A stretch of DNA of 64,000 bases from Ulva prolifera (taxonomy: Eukaryota; Chlorophyta; Ulvophyceae; Ulvales; Ulvaceae): positions 9,781,836 through 9,845,835 of the forward strand of contig CM041198.1 in the NCBI GenBank assembly GCA_023078555.1, written 5' to 3'. The notes beneath the pieces are model-generated. The model ran no database searches. It was not told where the DNA came from and worked only from the letters and a program-made list of their open reading frames with translations. Every line of letters starts with the position of its first letter. Within the stretch, counting starts at the first letter, position 1. Of this stretch, positions 12,512 through 23,325 are shown piece after piece. Made by a program: the position numbers and the translations under genes.

Positions 12512-12950
12512 TTGCGGATTTTGATACCATGTCAAAAGATGTGGCGCAAACACTTCATGCAGGCGCAACTGAACAAGGCATCAACACAAAAAGCTCCACA
12601 AGAACTGCAAGGAACTGTGACAGAGCAAGATAGATTCGCCGAGGTCAAGAAGGAGATCGAGATGTTACAGGTGAGCATGCTTCGGTCGCCCGGGCGATCG
12701 TTTTTGTATCCATTCTAGATGTGCAATTCTGTCCAGCGTGTTCTTGCAGATGTGCAATCATCCAAATATAGTCAACTAGATCAGCAGTATCCAAGCTGAA
12801 GATGCTCTTCGGATCATCATGGAGTACTGTGGCGGTGGGAGCATCACAGACGTGATTGCATCAAACGGGCTGCCTCTGGAAGAGGGCACCATTGCATACA
12901 CCTGCAGCGAGGCTTTGAAGGGGCTTAGCTACCTGCACTCCATGAACAAT
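12512..12950 (+). pseudogene. Truncated STE20-type protein kinase remnant
   Basis: Two kinase pieces join at a good intron (donor after EVKKEIEMLQ near 12670, acceptor CTTGCAG near 12750) to give EIEMLQ-MCNHPNIV, the alpha-C/beta-4 region of STE20/MST kinases. It continues after an in-frame TAG to IQAEDALRIIMEYCGGGS and IAYTCSEALKGLSYLHSMN, the hinge and alpha-E regions. The nonsense codon sits where the family has a tyrosine (the NIVxYxxS stretch). Upstream I see no glycine-rich loop or VAIK lysine. Downstream I see no HRD or DFG before the syntaxin gene. Loss of all catalytic motifs plus a stop indicates a decayed fragment. A sequencing error could explain the stop but not the missing halves. 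Confidence 0.65.
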
Positions 12951-13575
12951 GTTTTTTCCCCGTCCTTGAGACGATCCTGCATGCGTGTCCCGTGCCTTCC
13001 CTGGTTTATGCGCCACAGTGCACAGCAGCCATATGTAATGGTCCAAATTGCCTTGCCATCGGCGACATCGCTGCATGTCATCGTACCATGAACCGGATCT
13101 TGATGAATATATATTTAAGGACGGTGCAGCCTGCAGGGCCCATGACGTCCACCGTCCAGCCACCAAAGTCCTGTCGATCCAGCCACCACAGTTCTGTCGG
13201 CCCGAATGTGTCCCTTGAAGTAGGTCAGTCAGATATGTCAGGGTGCAGTGTACACTTTGCCCCACGGCTGCGGACAAGACCGCGGATGAGTAGTTGTCTG
13301 TCAAGAACTCGGTCATGCGTCGCGGTGTTCTACATGCTCTAGTGTCGCGGTCCGCGCCTGCAAGAGTGGCGATGGGGTGCACACTGTGGCGACAAGGCCA
13401 CTCCAGGCTGGGTTGTAACGCGTGCATATATCGATATCAAGCTAGTGTACGTCGAAGGTGTGCTACAACAAAGTGCACAGGCTTTGCGTAGACTCTGCAA
13501 ATGAAGTATTGCCTTGTTTTTGTGCAAGTTGAGGTCTTGTCGTGCAAATTTGTCTCTCTGATCGAAGCGTAAGTC

Positions 13576-14373
13576 ATGGTCGACGCTCCGCAAAAGTCCG
13601 CCGAGCAGGCGCTTCAAAGCCTTCAACGATCTCTTCGGAATGTTGTCGCGACGAAATCGTTGGTCCTGTCGCATGCCAAACGGATATCATCGCCTTCTGA
13701 CACGCAGATGTTGCGACAGCAGCTGAACCAGTTGCTTGCACGCCTGAAGGAGCAGCTAGAGGAGGGATCTGCTGCTGCCACAACAGCTTCTCGTGCACTG
13801 ATGAATGTCACAGATGTTGGCGATAGCAGGTATGCGCAGCAGATCACGAGTTTACAGCAGATGGAGCGTCAGCTCATGCAAGTCGCTAATGAGTATCCGG
13901 CCCTCGTAAAGCATGTCGCTGAAAAGGAGCAGAAGAGCCCACCGCAGCCCCCACCACGGCTTGCAAAAAATCCAGAAGAAATACCATTATTGGCGAGTGG
14001 AGCACAAAGTGACCATGGGTCATCACAACAAGCGCAGGCACAAGCACAGGTGCAGTCCATTTCGCAGATGGAGGCACAACAGCTAGGCCAGGAACTGCAA
14101 GACAGAGATCGGGATATACATCAATTGGTTGGGACTGCTGTGGAGATCCAGCAAGTAGCTGCGGATATTGCTGCACTGATAGAACATCAAGGGGCTGCGG
14201 TGGAACAAGTATCCGTCCAAATCGGCGACGTGGCCCAAAATATTGAAATGGGTGCAGAGCAGGTAGAAATTGCCCGAGCTCGACAGCGTAAATTCAAAAT
14301 CGACTTTTGTGGATGGATTTGTATTTTAGTGGGTGTAGTCTGCGGCCTCTATCTTGGGTTTTCGGTCCCATAG
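13576..14373 (+). CDS. Qa-SNARE syntaxin, endosomal/vacuolar type (syntaxin-7/PEP12/SYP2-like)
   Basis: A 265-residue tail-anchored membrane-fusion protein. Residues about 10-115 form the helical Habc-like N-terminal region; 120-150 is a proline-rich linker (PPQPPPRLAKNP). Residues 175-235 are the SNARE helix with the zero-layer glutamine at Q205 in ALIEHQGAAVEQV. Residues about 243-263 are the single C-terminal transmembrane anchor (WICILVGVVCGLYLGF). It would pair with Qb, Qc and R SNAREs on endosomes or the vacuole. Length and layout match the syntaxin-7/PEP12 group better than plasma-membrane syntaxins, but the subfamily is inference. The gene is one uninterrupted frame, although nearly every neighbour is split by introns. 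ATG 13576 is the first in-frame start and gives a complete protein. Confidence 0.9.
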   Translation: MVDAPQKSAEQALQSLQRSLRNVVATKSLVLSHAKRISSPSDTQMLRQQLNQLLARLKEQLEEGSAAATTASRALMNVTDVGDSRYAQQITSLQQMERQLMQVANEYPALVKHVAEKEQKSPPQPPPRLAKNPEEIPLLASGAQSDHGSSQQAQAQAQVQSISQMEAQQLGQELQDRDRDIHQLVGTAVEIQQVAADIAALIEHQGAAVEQVSVQIGDVAQNIEMGAEQVEIARARQRKFKIDFCGWICILVGVVCGLYLGFSVP

Positions 14374-14847
14374 ATCAGTTGCTTTGTATCTTCTGGTAGC
14401 ACATGCCCTGGCCTTGAATAGAGATTTCTCTTATGAAAACATACTGTGGGAGTAAGCTGTGTCCTGCAATGCGCGGGTTTGTCGAACTTAATCCAAACGA
14501 ACTAGCAATGCCTGTGGCTGGTGTCTGCAAGGAATTGGTGTTGATCCATGAGGATACCCTGCCCTTCCTGGTTCCGTGGATTTGGCTATGCTGTCTCTTG
14601 TGTGGACGATGAGAGTGGCATGGGCAGTTGGCAGGATTCAACATGGTCAGTACACCGTTCTTACTAAAGAAATCTTATTGTCGCCATGAACTGTCAATCA
14701 GCTGCTATTTATGATAAAAGCACGTCCTGGTAGCTACCATCTTGAACATCAATGATAAGACGAAACTGCTACGACGAACTGCCTGGTCCAGACTCGACCA
14801 AAGGAGAACACACTACGCAGATTACGAACTGCAGACCGAATGTGGAA
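14374..14847. other. Region between convergent syntaxin and HDHD5-like genes
   Basis: Both neighbours end toward this stretch, so it should hold two 3' untranslated regions. No coding motif is seen. Confidence 0.45.
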
Positions 14848-16756
14848 TCACCTCAGTGCATGCCACCGCCGGAACCTGTCACGATTCTGTGCTGCCTGCA
14901 CAGCATGTGCAACATGGTCCACCACAATGTCTGCTGGGCAGAATTCGTAGTTTCCAGCCCCGTTGAAAACGCCAGTCCGCACTAGCACAGAACGCCATGG
15001 ATGTCCTGCATCGGACGCACCCCGAACATCCACCTCTGGATTATCACCTACCATGTATATGGGCTCCGCGTGTGAGTACCCTGAATGTCACAATTAGTGT
15101 TCGTTCACATGTGGCACTGGTGCAGCCTTGCTCCCCGACCCAACGTCGCGCACCCAGCAATATGCAAACCCTGTCAATCTGATGGCTCAAAATTCAGTCA
15201 ATACCATGCGTGGGAGGTGGTGCACACCTGACTCTTTTGCTTGCACATCAAGTAAAGTCTTGGCCAACATGTATGGCTTGGAGGTGGGCTTGCCATACAT
15301 GGCGCTTATGGCAAGTGGCTGTTGTGTGGTCTCTTCATGCAGATGAGACAGTGCTCTTCGGAAAGCACCCAGTCCAAATCTAGGAGCTGAAAATGAATTG
15401 GACCACAAAAGATCGTCCTGCGCGAAGTAGACATTCACGTCTCCCGCAGCAGCTGCACATCAGGATTATTCGACTTGAGTGTTGCTCTCGCCACTGTCAC
15501 AACCACAAATACTCCGCGGTACAGGCACAGGGCGACCAGGAAGAGCAGGAAAGCATGAAGGACTCACATCAGGAGATCTTAAATATCCTTTTGCAGGCCG
15601 AATTTATGCACGCTTTCATGAAGTAGAGCTGTGTAATGTTTTGTTGACACCTCAAGCAACTGGCAACACCCAACCGCCACGCACATCTCGATCACCTCTC
15701 ACGACTACATTGATGAAAAACTAATTGAGCCCGAGACGCACCTGGCGTCCTAGCTGATCCCAGCATCACACCGTTGTGCTGGACAACATCAAAACACAGC
15801 TGCAAGTCCCGCGCCCAGTCATCAGGGTCCGTGAAGACCAGTATTGCTCGTATGGGTGCGTTGGCTGTGGCTGCTCCAAATGTCTGCACACCAAGACTTG
15901 GCTGCAAGACGTCTACACACCACTGCGACAACATCTCAGACAGAAGAGCTCATAACTCTATAGGCATCACGCACCGAGGCTCCGCCGCTGACATGCTCAT
16001 GAATTGGGGTATCAATGCGGCGTCAAACCTGAACAGGGCACGGCAAGCCGGTCTGCGCCGTCAACTCCTGGGGCGATGGCACACGGCTGAACGGGACCGC
16101 TTCACTTCCAAGCGCTGCTGCAAGCTGCAGTGGAGACAATGCTTTTGTGAAGCCATACTCTAGGGCAGCATTCAAGGACTGCCCTCGACCACAGACAAGC
16201 ACTGTCTCGTTGGCAAATTTGGGCAGTAGCTCTTGCATTGGCGTGTGCGCCATGATGACTTGCCGTGCTGCAATCGGATGCTGCAGCAAAGAAGAAAGGT
16301 GCTCCGCTCGTGAGGCCTCCGTGCTTCCGCCACCATTGGTCAAGAAGACAAAGGGTTGCTTCGCTCGCGCGACAGCTGTGATCGCCTCCTGTGCTTGCGG
16401 GATGGCCTGAACAGAAGCCGTGACTGTATACAATTTGCATGCTTGGATGTTGAATGACGCCTGTCAGGCGGTCAACACACTGCAGCATGAATGCGCTTGT
16501 GGTATGCATGAAGATTTCCAAAGCACAGGCAGGTTTCAGATCTTACCAGTGGGCCGCGCTTGAGGACTCCATCGATGTCAAATGCAAATGCTGGAGTCGG
16601 ATCATGCGCGTTGGTCCCTTCAGTGCTGAAGGTCTTGAGCAATTCGGTCCATGATGTCCAATGAACACATTCACCAGCACATCTTGCATCAAACAGCGGC
16701 AAGAGCGTAGACACTCCCGACCAACGCTGAGCACATAAACGCTGGTGGGATAGCAT
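14848..16756 (-). CDS. HAD-superfamily hydrolase, HDHD5/CECR5-like
   Basis: Minus-strand exons: 16756-16547, 16406-16029, 15922-15742, one from about 15430 to about 15230, and a last one from about 15055 to 14848. The first three junctions keep phase. HAD motif I is FAFDIDGVLKRG. After the splice come PLAIPQAQEA and the motif II region VFLTNGGGS. Then follow VIMAHTPMQEL, AILVFTDPDDWARDLQL, SNSFSAPRFGLGAFRRAL and YGKPTSKPYMLAKTL (motif III lysine in GKP). HAD motif IV is MVGDNPEVDVRGAS. Only the first Asp of the usual DxD plus these residues are needed for phosphatase-type chemistry. This order matches human HDHD5 (CECR5), reported as mitochondrial. The N-terminus before motif I (about 50 residues, few acids) could be a targeting peptide. 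The substrate is unknown. A short exon between 15742 and 15430 may be missing from this model. Confidence 0.85.
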
Positions 16757-17088
16757 ATTACATTAGAGTGCTTACAGTACTGACGAATTTACCCGATCAC
16801 CACTTGCCTCGCACTTGCACCTACGGCAAGCGTGATACGTCACGCCTTCGCGATCACGCATCAAAACACAAATACGTCAGCGTGGTCATGTGCGAATGCA
16901 CACCCGGAGCTGGCGTGTCACTAAATGTTGCGTCCGGCAGGCACGAAAGTGGGCGCTCGTCCGGGCCAAGTATTTGCTTGGAGAGCGTGCCACACACCAT
17001 GGGCAGCGATACAATGTAGCAAGATGCAGGACGGCCATATTGTCGAAGATTTCGGCACGCTGATCAAAGGCAAGTCGTAGACGTGAGT
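16757..17088. other. Possible continuation exon of the minus-strand unknown ORF
   Basis: On the minus strand 17090-16890 encodes LLLDSRLRLAFDQRAEIFDN and more. It could be a further exon of the unrecognised gene at 17089-17817 after a splice near 17130. I cannot confirm this. Confidence 0.25.
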
Positions 17089-17817
17089 CTAAAAGAAGAG
17101 TTTGCGGTGTACTAGCGCATTCACTGGATGTGGACAACGCATGTCGCCACCACAGCACAGCTTCGTGAGCACGGAAGCACATGCATCCCGGGAAACATGC
17201 AACAGCTGCGTGATCATATCAGCTATCCGTGTGGGGCAAGGAACACACATGCAAACATCGTGCTCGCTGCTGGCAGTGCCCCACAAGTCCGGGGAGCGAG
17301 TCATGCTTGTTTCATGCAGTGTTGTCAAGTCAGCAGGAGCCAGCATGTGCATGACATGGAATTGCATTGCAACACGCTTGCAAGTATTGCTCTGAGAGGC
17401 AACTTCAGGATCGGGGGATCGACACTGTTTTCGAACCGCAGCTGAATGCGTGAAGTTGTGATTCACCTCGCGTATCACATCGTTCCCCAGGTCTGACGCG
17501 AAAGCATGCCATCCATACGCGGCATTATGGTGCATGTATAGCTTTCTAATCACTGACGAAATGACGGACTCGAATGGGGTGAAAGTACATGATCGCGAAG
17601 GCCTGAAGTATTCGAGCTGGTACAGCTCCAGTCCGTCCGTGGAGACGACTCCATCATCTCCCTCCCCACCAGATCTCAATGATATCGGGAAAAAAATTCC
17701 CAGCGTGTTGAGAAAGGTTCGAGCACCCATGCTGCTCCTGCTTCTTCTGCCAGGACATGTGCATATTCTGTCAGTGATACTCGACCCAGAGACCCTGTGG
17801 GTCAGCGACCGGGCCAT
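17089..17817 (-). CDS. Unrecognised protein-coding frame
   Basis: A 242-codon open frame on the minus strand, long for DNA of this composition. An internal ATG at 17730 would start MGARTFLNTLGIFFP. The middle has a conserved-looking stretch (YFRPSRSCTFTPFE, SSVIRKLYMHHN) and the end is cysteine-rich. I do not recognise the family, and no transmembrane segment or catalytic motif is obvious. It lies divergently from the capping-type phosphatase that begins near 17864 on the plus strand, so the two may share a promoter region. It could be a single exon of a larger gene extending toward 16890. Confidence 0.4.
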   Translation of the reverse strand: MARSLTHRVSGSSITDRICTCPGRRSRSSMGARTFLNTLGIFFPISLRSGGEGDDGVVSTDGLELYQLEYFRPSRSCTFTPFESVISSVIRKLYMHHNAAYGWHAFASDLGNDVIREVNHNFTHSAAVRKQCRSPDPEVASQSNTCKRVAMQFHVMHMLAPADLTTLHETSMTRSPDLWGTASSEHDVCMCVPCPTRIADMITQLLHVSRDACASVLTKLCCGGDMRCPHPVNALVHRKLFF

Positions 17818-17863
17818 GCCGGAATCTAATGGGCCTCATGTTTGGAACAGCTAATAGCTTGTA

Positions 17864-18866
17864 GATTGAGAAATGGGCATCTACACCAGCGATAGGCCAT
17901 CCCGTGTGGCCATCTCGATTCATTCCAATGAAGTCTCCTCTCACTGACAGCTTGACTGCAACACACCTCCCGGGGCAAGAGCCTTGTTTCGATCCCCACA
18001 CAATCCCGACGATGTTGCAGAAGTACGATGTTTCTGGGAAATTCCCTTTCACTGCCCGATTGAAGGCCTGCCATCCAACGTATCTACTGGTGTGGTGCAG
18101 TCTGCGTCAAAAAGGATACAATGTCGGGATGGTCATCAATCTGTCCATTTATAAGGACTTGTATGCTTCTGATATGGAGGCTTGCCGGTTGCAAATGTGC
18201 CATGTACCTGTGGACAGCAAGACTCTGCCTTCTTCAGAAGCTGTGGGCCAAGCCATCGAGCATGCAAATCGCTTCTGGAAGGTCAACCCGGAATCCTACA
18301 TCGTTATACACTGCGCCTATGGTACGGCTCAGATAACCTCAACAGGCCTTCTGTCACCATGTGCAGAAAGCCTTTGGCTACATGAGTGGCACAGCAAGTG
18401 GGGCATTCGCATGATGCGTGTCATCACCGCACAAGTCCTCATACTCTGTGGCACTACAGGGTATAACAGGACAGGTTTCGTCATCTGTTGCTATTTGATC
18501 GAGGTTTGTGGACTCAGCGTCGATGCAGCGCTGGCATCATTTGCCCATTCTAGACCGCAAGGCATCAAGCATGAGGTCTTCCTGGCGGAGCTTCAAGCCC
18601 GCTACAAGTGTTTGCCACCTGCTCCCATCCCAACTTTCAATTGCGCAGATGTATACAGTGACTTCTACTGCGGTGTTAGCGCAGGGAGAGCGCAGATCAG
18701 GGAGCTGCATGCTGCTGCTGGATGGACACAGGGGACATGGGCAGGTCATGTTGTGGGGGGCACATGCCTTCAGCCCGAAGGTACAGAGAGTGCGCCAGAA
18801 GACGGTAGTGCACGAACAGCAGCGGCCCCGACCAATGACTCCCATGTTGAGGGCCTCCTAGGCTGA
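17864..18866 (+). CDS. mRNA-capping RNA 5'-triphosphatase, cysteine-phosphatase type
   Basis: Predicted to remove the gamma phosphate of nascent RNA 5' ends in the nucleus. Exon 1 begins after a TTGTAG acceptor near 17863 (IEKWASTPAIGHPVWPSRF) and runs to 18321; exon 2 is 18460-18866. An earlier short exon with the start codon is probably missing. The N-terminal FIPMKSPLTDS matches the opening of metazoan/plant capping enzymes, followed by GMVINLSIYKDLY (beta strand before the active site). The catalytic loop forms only across the splice: HCAYG joins YNRTG to give HCAYGYNRTG, that is C-x5-R. Downstream SFAHSRPQGIKHEVFLAEL fits the family. No guanylyltransferase domain (KxDG) is seen in the window, so this resembles a triphosphatase-only protein or a DUSP11-like enzyme. 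The C-terminal 70 residues are low complexity. An intron inside exon 1, around residues 35-60, is possible. Confidence 0.75.
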
Positions 18867-20201
18867 GCACAGTTGGGGTGATGGACAGGACCACGTCAGT
18901 CGCTATGTCAGCCGCACAAATGGCAACTTTCATCGAATGCATCGCTGCGTCTTGTGATTTGTGTAACACACACCGCATTGCTGTAAAGGACGCAAACATG
19001 TGACTTTTACATGCATGTGGGGAATGCTCTGCCAGGATGATGTACCCCTTGATCAAGTGTTTCGAGCAGAAGCATGGATGCCTGGTGCACGGAAGCACCA
19101 GAGCACGCTGTCACAATTCGCACCTGAGGGGCCTTCGTGCGAGCATCATCATAGTCGCACCAATTCGGAAGGGCAGGGAATGCTGACAACAACCACGTCA
19201 TGATCACTGACAGGGGCCTGGAATGCTATCCTCACTGCTGCATTCTCCAGGTTGCACGGCAGCCAATCTCAGGCACCATGGGCTGCCATGATGCAAAGTG
19301 CGGAACACCACGAACTGTGAATACAGCAGCAGACACGTGTATGGGGGCTGCATGAAGTTGAAGTGCAAAGTGCATGGAAGCAATGTATGCGTTCAGCAGG
19401 GGTAACATGAAACTGCGAGTGCATGCCAATGATGCCGAAGCACATACAGCCTCCTCAGAAGTGCTGTCATGCTGAGATGTTGCGCCCGGACTTTCAGCAT
19501 TGGGACACCGTTATCACAACAGGCGCCAGACCTCACCATACCTGGTGGTACCGCGTGATCAAACATGGAGTCGCGGTCGACTTCCAGGCGCCATGTTGGC
19601 TGAATCGAGTCTCGCAAAAATGCAGAGTTCAGATTGTGATGTGAATGCCATCAGAGTGGACAGTCCTGAGCCGGCACTTTCCGTATCATATCATCTTGTA
19701 GTGTGCAGCGTGAACTTCCACTGGGACAGTCATGGCGTCTTCAACAGGTTCTCACAACCACGACAAACGTCAAGGGCGGTTGCATGCATGTGTAGCCCTG
19801 ATCCTTACATAGCACGGCTTGCATATTTCAATGTAATTGATTAATGCGGCACAAGGCCCCGCCTGACGGGTGGGCGCTCCTCCGAGCACCCGCATGCAGT
19901 GAGCCAGACGAGACTGCGGGTACAGTGGATGTGACATTGTAAGCTGCCATGCCAGCACACACCGCAAAGTGTCGGCTGCCACATGAATTGCATTGCCTTG
20001 GTCCACCGCCACGAGATGTGCGGGGTCTTGTGAGTGCTGCAAATGCTTGCTTTGCCAAAGCAGGGAATACCATGGAAGCAATAGATCGAGGCGTACATGA
20101 CCATAAATATATTGAGCGTGCCTTGTTGGGTTGTTGATACCCCCGCCTCGAGCGGACTTGGTGAAAATGGTCGGAGGGTCCTGTCACAGGACTCCTGTGT
20201 G
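18867..20201. other. Intergenic, nothing recognised
   Basis: Short open frames on both strands carry no family motif. The stretch separates the capping gene from the next dispersed repeat. Confidence 0.4.
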
Positions 20202-20850
20202 TTACAAGGACAAAGCAAGCGAGGCAGGTAGCACCGCAAGCAAGAACCAGGGGAACCGCACACCACGCAACAAGCCACACGCAGCACACACCAAAACACC
20301 CACGCAACGGCAGCACCCGCGCCGGCCACAGCCACATAGCCACGCAGCCACACAGCCCCACACACGCCCACGCCCACACACCCATCCCCACCCGAACCCC
20401 GCCCACCAGCCAGGCGCACGAGCCCCGGAAGCACAAGCAGCCAAGGCCACCGAGCAAACAAACAGCGAGACCGCAACAACAACCCCCAGCCCGGGGAGGC
20501 CCCCGCCTCCCCCAGCACAACCCCCCCAAGCACACCACCCCGCCCGCCCGCAAACCCACACCCGTAACCCCCAATGTCCAGCCCAGCCCGCCCAAACTAC
20601 CCGGCTGCGTCCCAACGGCGGGCCACACGCAGGCGCACGGGGAAGACACCAGCGAAACGCGGCACGCCTGAGCCACCACCACAACAAAGCGGACGAGGCT
20701 GCGAGCGCACACGCAGCGGCGACTGCCCACCACGCCACCCGGGCGGGCGCGCAGCGCCGCTCAGGCCGGGTGGCCTGTGAGCGGCGTGAGGTCATCAGAC
20801 GGGACTGCCAGCCCCGTCAAAACAGCCTTGCCCGGACTCCTGTGTGAGGC
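20202..20850 (+). repeat. Dispersed repeat, most complete copy
   Basis: The head reads AAGGACAAAGCAAGC then the core GAGGCAGGTAGCACCGC at 20221-20237. A C- and A-rich body follows (CACACGCCCACGCCC, CAGCCCGGGGAGGCCCC) to about 20760. The copy closes with a GTGTGAGCG-like end. It matches the minus-strand copy at 515-942 over most of its length. No coding capacity is credible; long frames on both strands are compositional. Confidence 0.75.
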
Positions 20851-22014
20851 CTGCGGGGGGGGGATACACAGATGGCAGCTGCGGCGGTGACGGACATGCG
20901 TGTGTGCAAGTATCGATGATGCGTTTCTTCGAAAGTCTTCGAAAAAAAAGCTAGGGTGGTGCTCAAGACCGATGTCATTGTGTGTATTGCTTGCGCAGGA
21001 AGCCCGGTTGGGATATGCTTTCTCGATGGGCGTGTGGAGGTCGACTGGCCAGCGCCTATGCATGGGACTCGTACCGTTTACACACGTTCTATCCAGCTGG
21101 CCGTATTACTTTGCCGGATGCCGACAAGCGTTGTAGCTACGTGCCAATTTGTGCTATTCATTTTCAGTGGGCGTGTGCTTGGCGCTCGGGCCCGGCCGGT
21201 GTTATCTGTTGTGTCCGCGGATCCCGGGAGCTACACCTGCGAGGGCGAGTAGACTGCAGACGTACATACAGATGCAGCAGTACATGGTAATATAATTTTG
21301 TATAAAAAACACCTCGTTGACATGTGGCTAGTCCCATGTCCCCATAAGCCAACAGATACATGTGCCGTGCGTAAGCATGAATGCCGCGCCAACAGCCAGC
21401 GCACTGATCATGGATGCATGCGGTCGCAGCAGCACCAACTGACGCAGCTCCAGCGGGCGAAGGTAGTGCCCGGATCACTGTGTCAACATTGAGAAAATGC
21501 GGAAGGTATCGGCACTTCATATTCCACGCTGTCGTTGCCCTGTGGGCTGCAGATGTGCACATGAATGACCATGTCACATTCAGATGGACATCACCGGACC
21601 AGTCAACCTGTACTTGAACTGCAAGATTGTGTGCTGAAGGCGCGAAAGGCTTGCTGATCGTACTGGTCGGGATCCGTGTTCAAGAGTGTTACGCTTGTGT
21701 GTCAGGTGATTCCGTCACAAGATCGCAGCCTGCAGCATGGTGATGTCTCGCCACAATATTTCCTCCTGCTGCTTAGTGCACATGCTGAATGCCGTGATCG
21801 ATCCTGATCACATTTCAGGGCAACGTCGTTGAACGTGGCGCCTGCTGAAGTCCAGCGTTCACTGAGCTCCCCGCGATGTGGCATGAAATATGACAAATAA
21901 TTTGCAGGTCTGCCTGAATAAGGTACTTGCATGGACGTTGGCAGTTGAGCTAGGTCTTGGGCAGGCAGGTGTGTGTAACGCGACACTGAATCACATGTTG
22001 AGGTGAGGCCTTGA
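20851..22014. other. Intergenic, nothing recognised
   Basis: Several short frames, the longest about 100 codons at 20956-21252 (+), without a recognised motif. The 5' end of the PAN-like gene may begin in its last part. Confidence 0.35.
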
Positions 22015-23095
22015 GTGCCGAAATCGTGCTCAAACATCCAAAGGACACAAGTTTTTCCAATCTACAAACAGCAGCCGGGTCTACTGTCTCGGTCACATCT
22101 GCGCGCGTTCGCATCTTGCCACGCGTACTCGAGAGCCACTGCCAATGACAGCACACAACGTTTCCGAGCAAAGCTGAAGAAGTTACCGCACGCAGATTTA
22201 ACGCCAGAAGAACTACGAACCGTTCCTCTGAAAGAACTGGATCCGCCATATAGAGTCTTCAAGAACCGAGACTATAATCGCCTGAAGCCTGGTGATCCAC
22301 CACGGACTGAGGTGCTGGTAGACCTGGACGGGGGAGGCATTACAGTGTCCAGCGTCGCTGAATGCGCCATTGAATGCACAAAAACACTGGACTGCAATGC
22401 CGCATCATGGTATGGAGCTTCACCGTCGTGGACAGATGTCAGAAACTGCTGGCTGAAGCAGCTAGAACCAGCATGCCAACTTCCGGCCGATGCGGAGCGT
22501 CACTCGGATGAACGAGCATTTCTCATTGCCCGACCCCGTGAGTGTGAGTTGTCTCCATGGCGATGCTAGCCTCATTTGCAGGCTGCAACACGAAAGGGTT
22601 GCCATCTTGGAAAGTCATGCTTGTTATTGTGTTTCGGACTGTGAAACAAAAGGCATGATTGCATCCCTGATTGTGGGTATGTGCTCGCTGCCCCTCGGCA
22701 GCAGCACCAAATGATCTCTACTGCTCACTATCGTGGGTGGCGCAGGCAATAACGAACCCTCAATCGCGCCGCCTCGGCAATCTAGCCAAGAAGCGTCCTC
22801 CCCCGACACAGACAGCAGCGACGATGTGGTGGAGCCTGTAGACACGGGCGATGAGCGATCAGCCGATCTTAATGATTCTGCTGATGCCACCGACACCGGT
22901 GATTCTGGTGAGCCTGGCCAATTTGGTAATTCTGGCGACTCCTCTGATGACGTCGAATCCCCTACTTCTGCTGAGGAGCCAGAGTCCCAGACGCAATCTG
23001 ACAATGACGAAACCATCAATACCCCCAACGAGGTGCAAGCAGTACTGGGTAATCGGCAGATGAACTCAGATGTGCCAACGGTGCGAGTCCATCAA
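22015..23095 (+). CDS. PAN/Apple-domain-like protein with acidic Ser/Asp/Thr tail
   Basis: Exon 1 (to about 22540, donor GTGAGTG) encodes an unplaced N-terminus with LTPEELRTVPLKELDPPYR and a cysteine-bearing module. In that module CAIECTKTLDCNAASWYG and the following cysteines (NCWLKQLEPAC) resemble a PAN/Apple fold, which binds proteins or carbohydrates outside cells. Exon 2 begins near 22746 after GGCGCAG and gives an extremely acidic, Ser/Asp/Thr/Glu-rich tail of about 115 residues ending VRVHQ. The phases of the two exons agree (1 plus 2 bases). A signal peptide is not visible, so an upstream exon is probably missing. An extracellular or wall location is inference. Confidence 0.55.
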
Positions 23096-23280
23096 TAGCC
23101 TGTCCACCCCCTCCTTCAGGAAGTCGTGGGTTCGATTCTGCGTGCGCTTTGGGAAATCGAAGCAGCAATGCGCGACCACCCTGCTTAGTACAGGATGACG
23201 CCCTGTGAAATGCGGTTGTCTGGAGGGGGTTTCTAGGTGGTGTGCCCCTTCAGCATGTGGACCCGGTTATCCAGACTTCT

Positions 23281-23325
23281 CAATGTCCTCTTCAAGGATA
23301 CGGCTCAGCAGATTTGTATCGACTT
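23281..23325 (+). repeat. Second dispersed repeat, partial copy
   Basis: Contains AATGTCCTCTTCAAGGATAC followed by GGCTCAGCAGATTTGTAT. It shares its core GGATACGGCTCAG with the copies at 27500-27573 (-) and 59606-59690 (+). Confidence 0.6.

Noticed and set aside
23100..23245. tRNA gene suggested by GTGGGTTCGATTC and flanking CCACCCCCTCC / GGAGGGGG
   Set aside because: The B-box-like stretch is good, but no A box, anticodon arm or proper acceptor stem could be folded; at most a tRNA-derived fragment.
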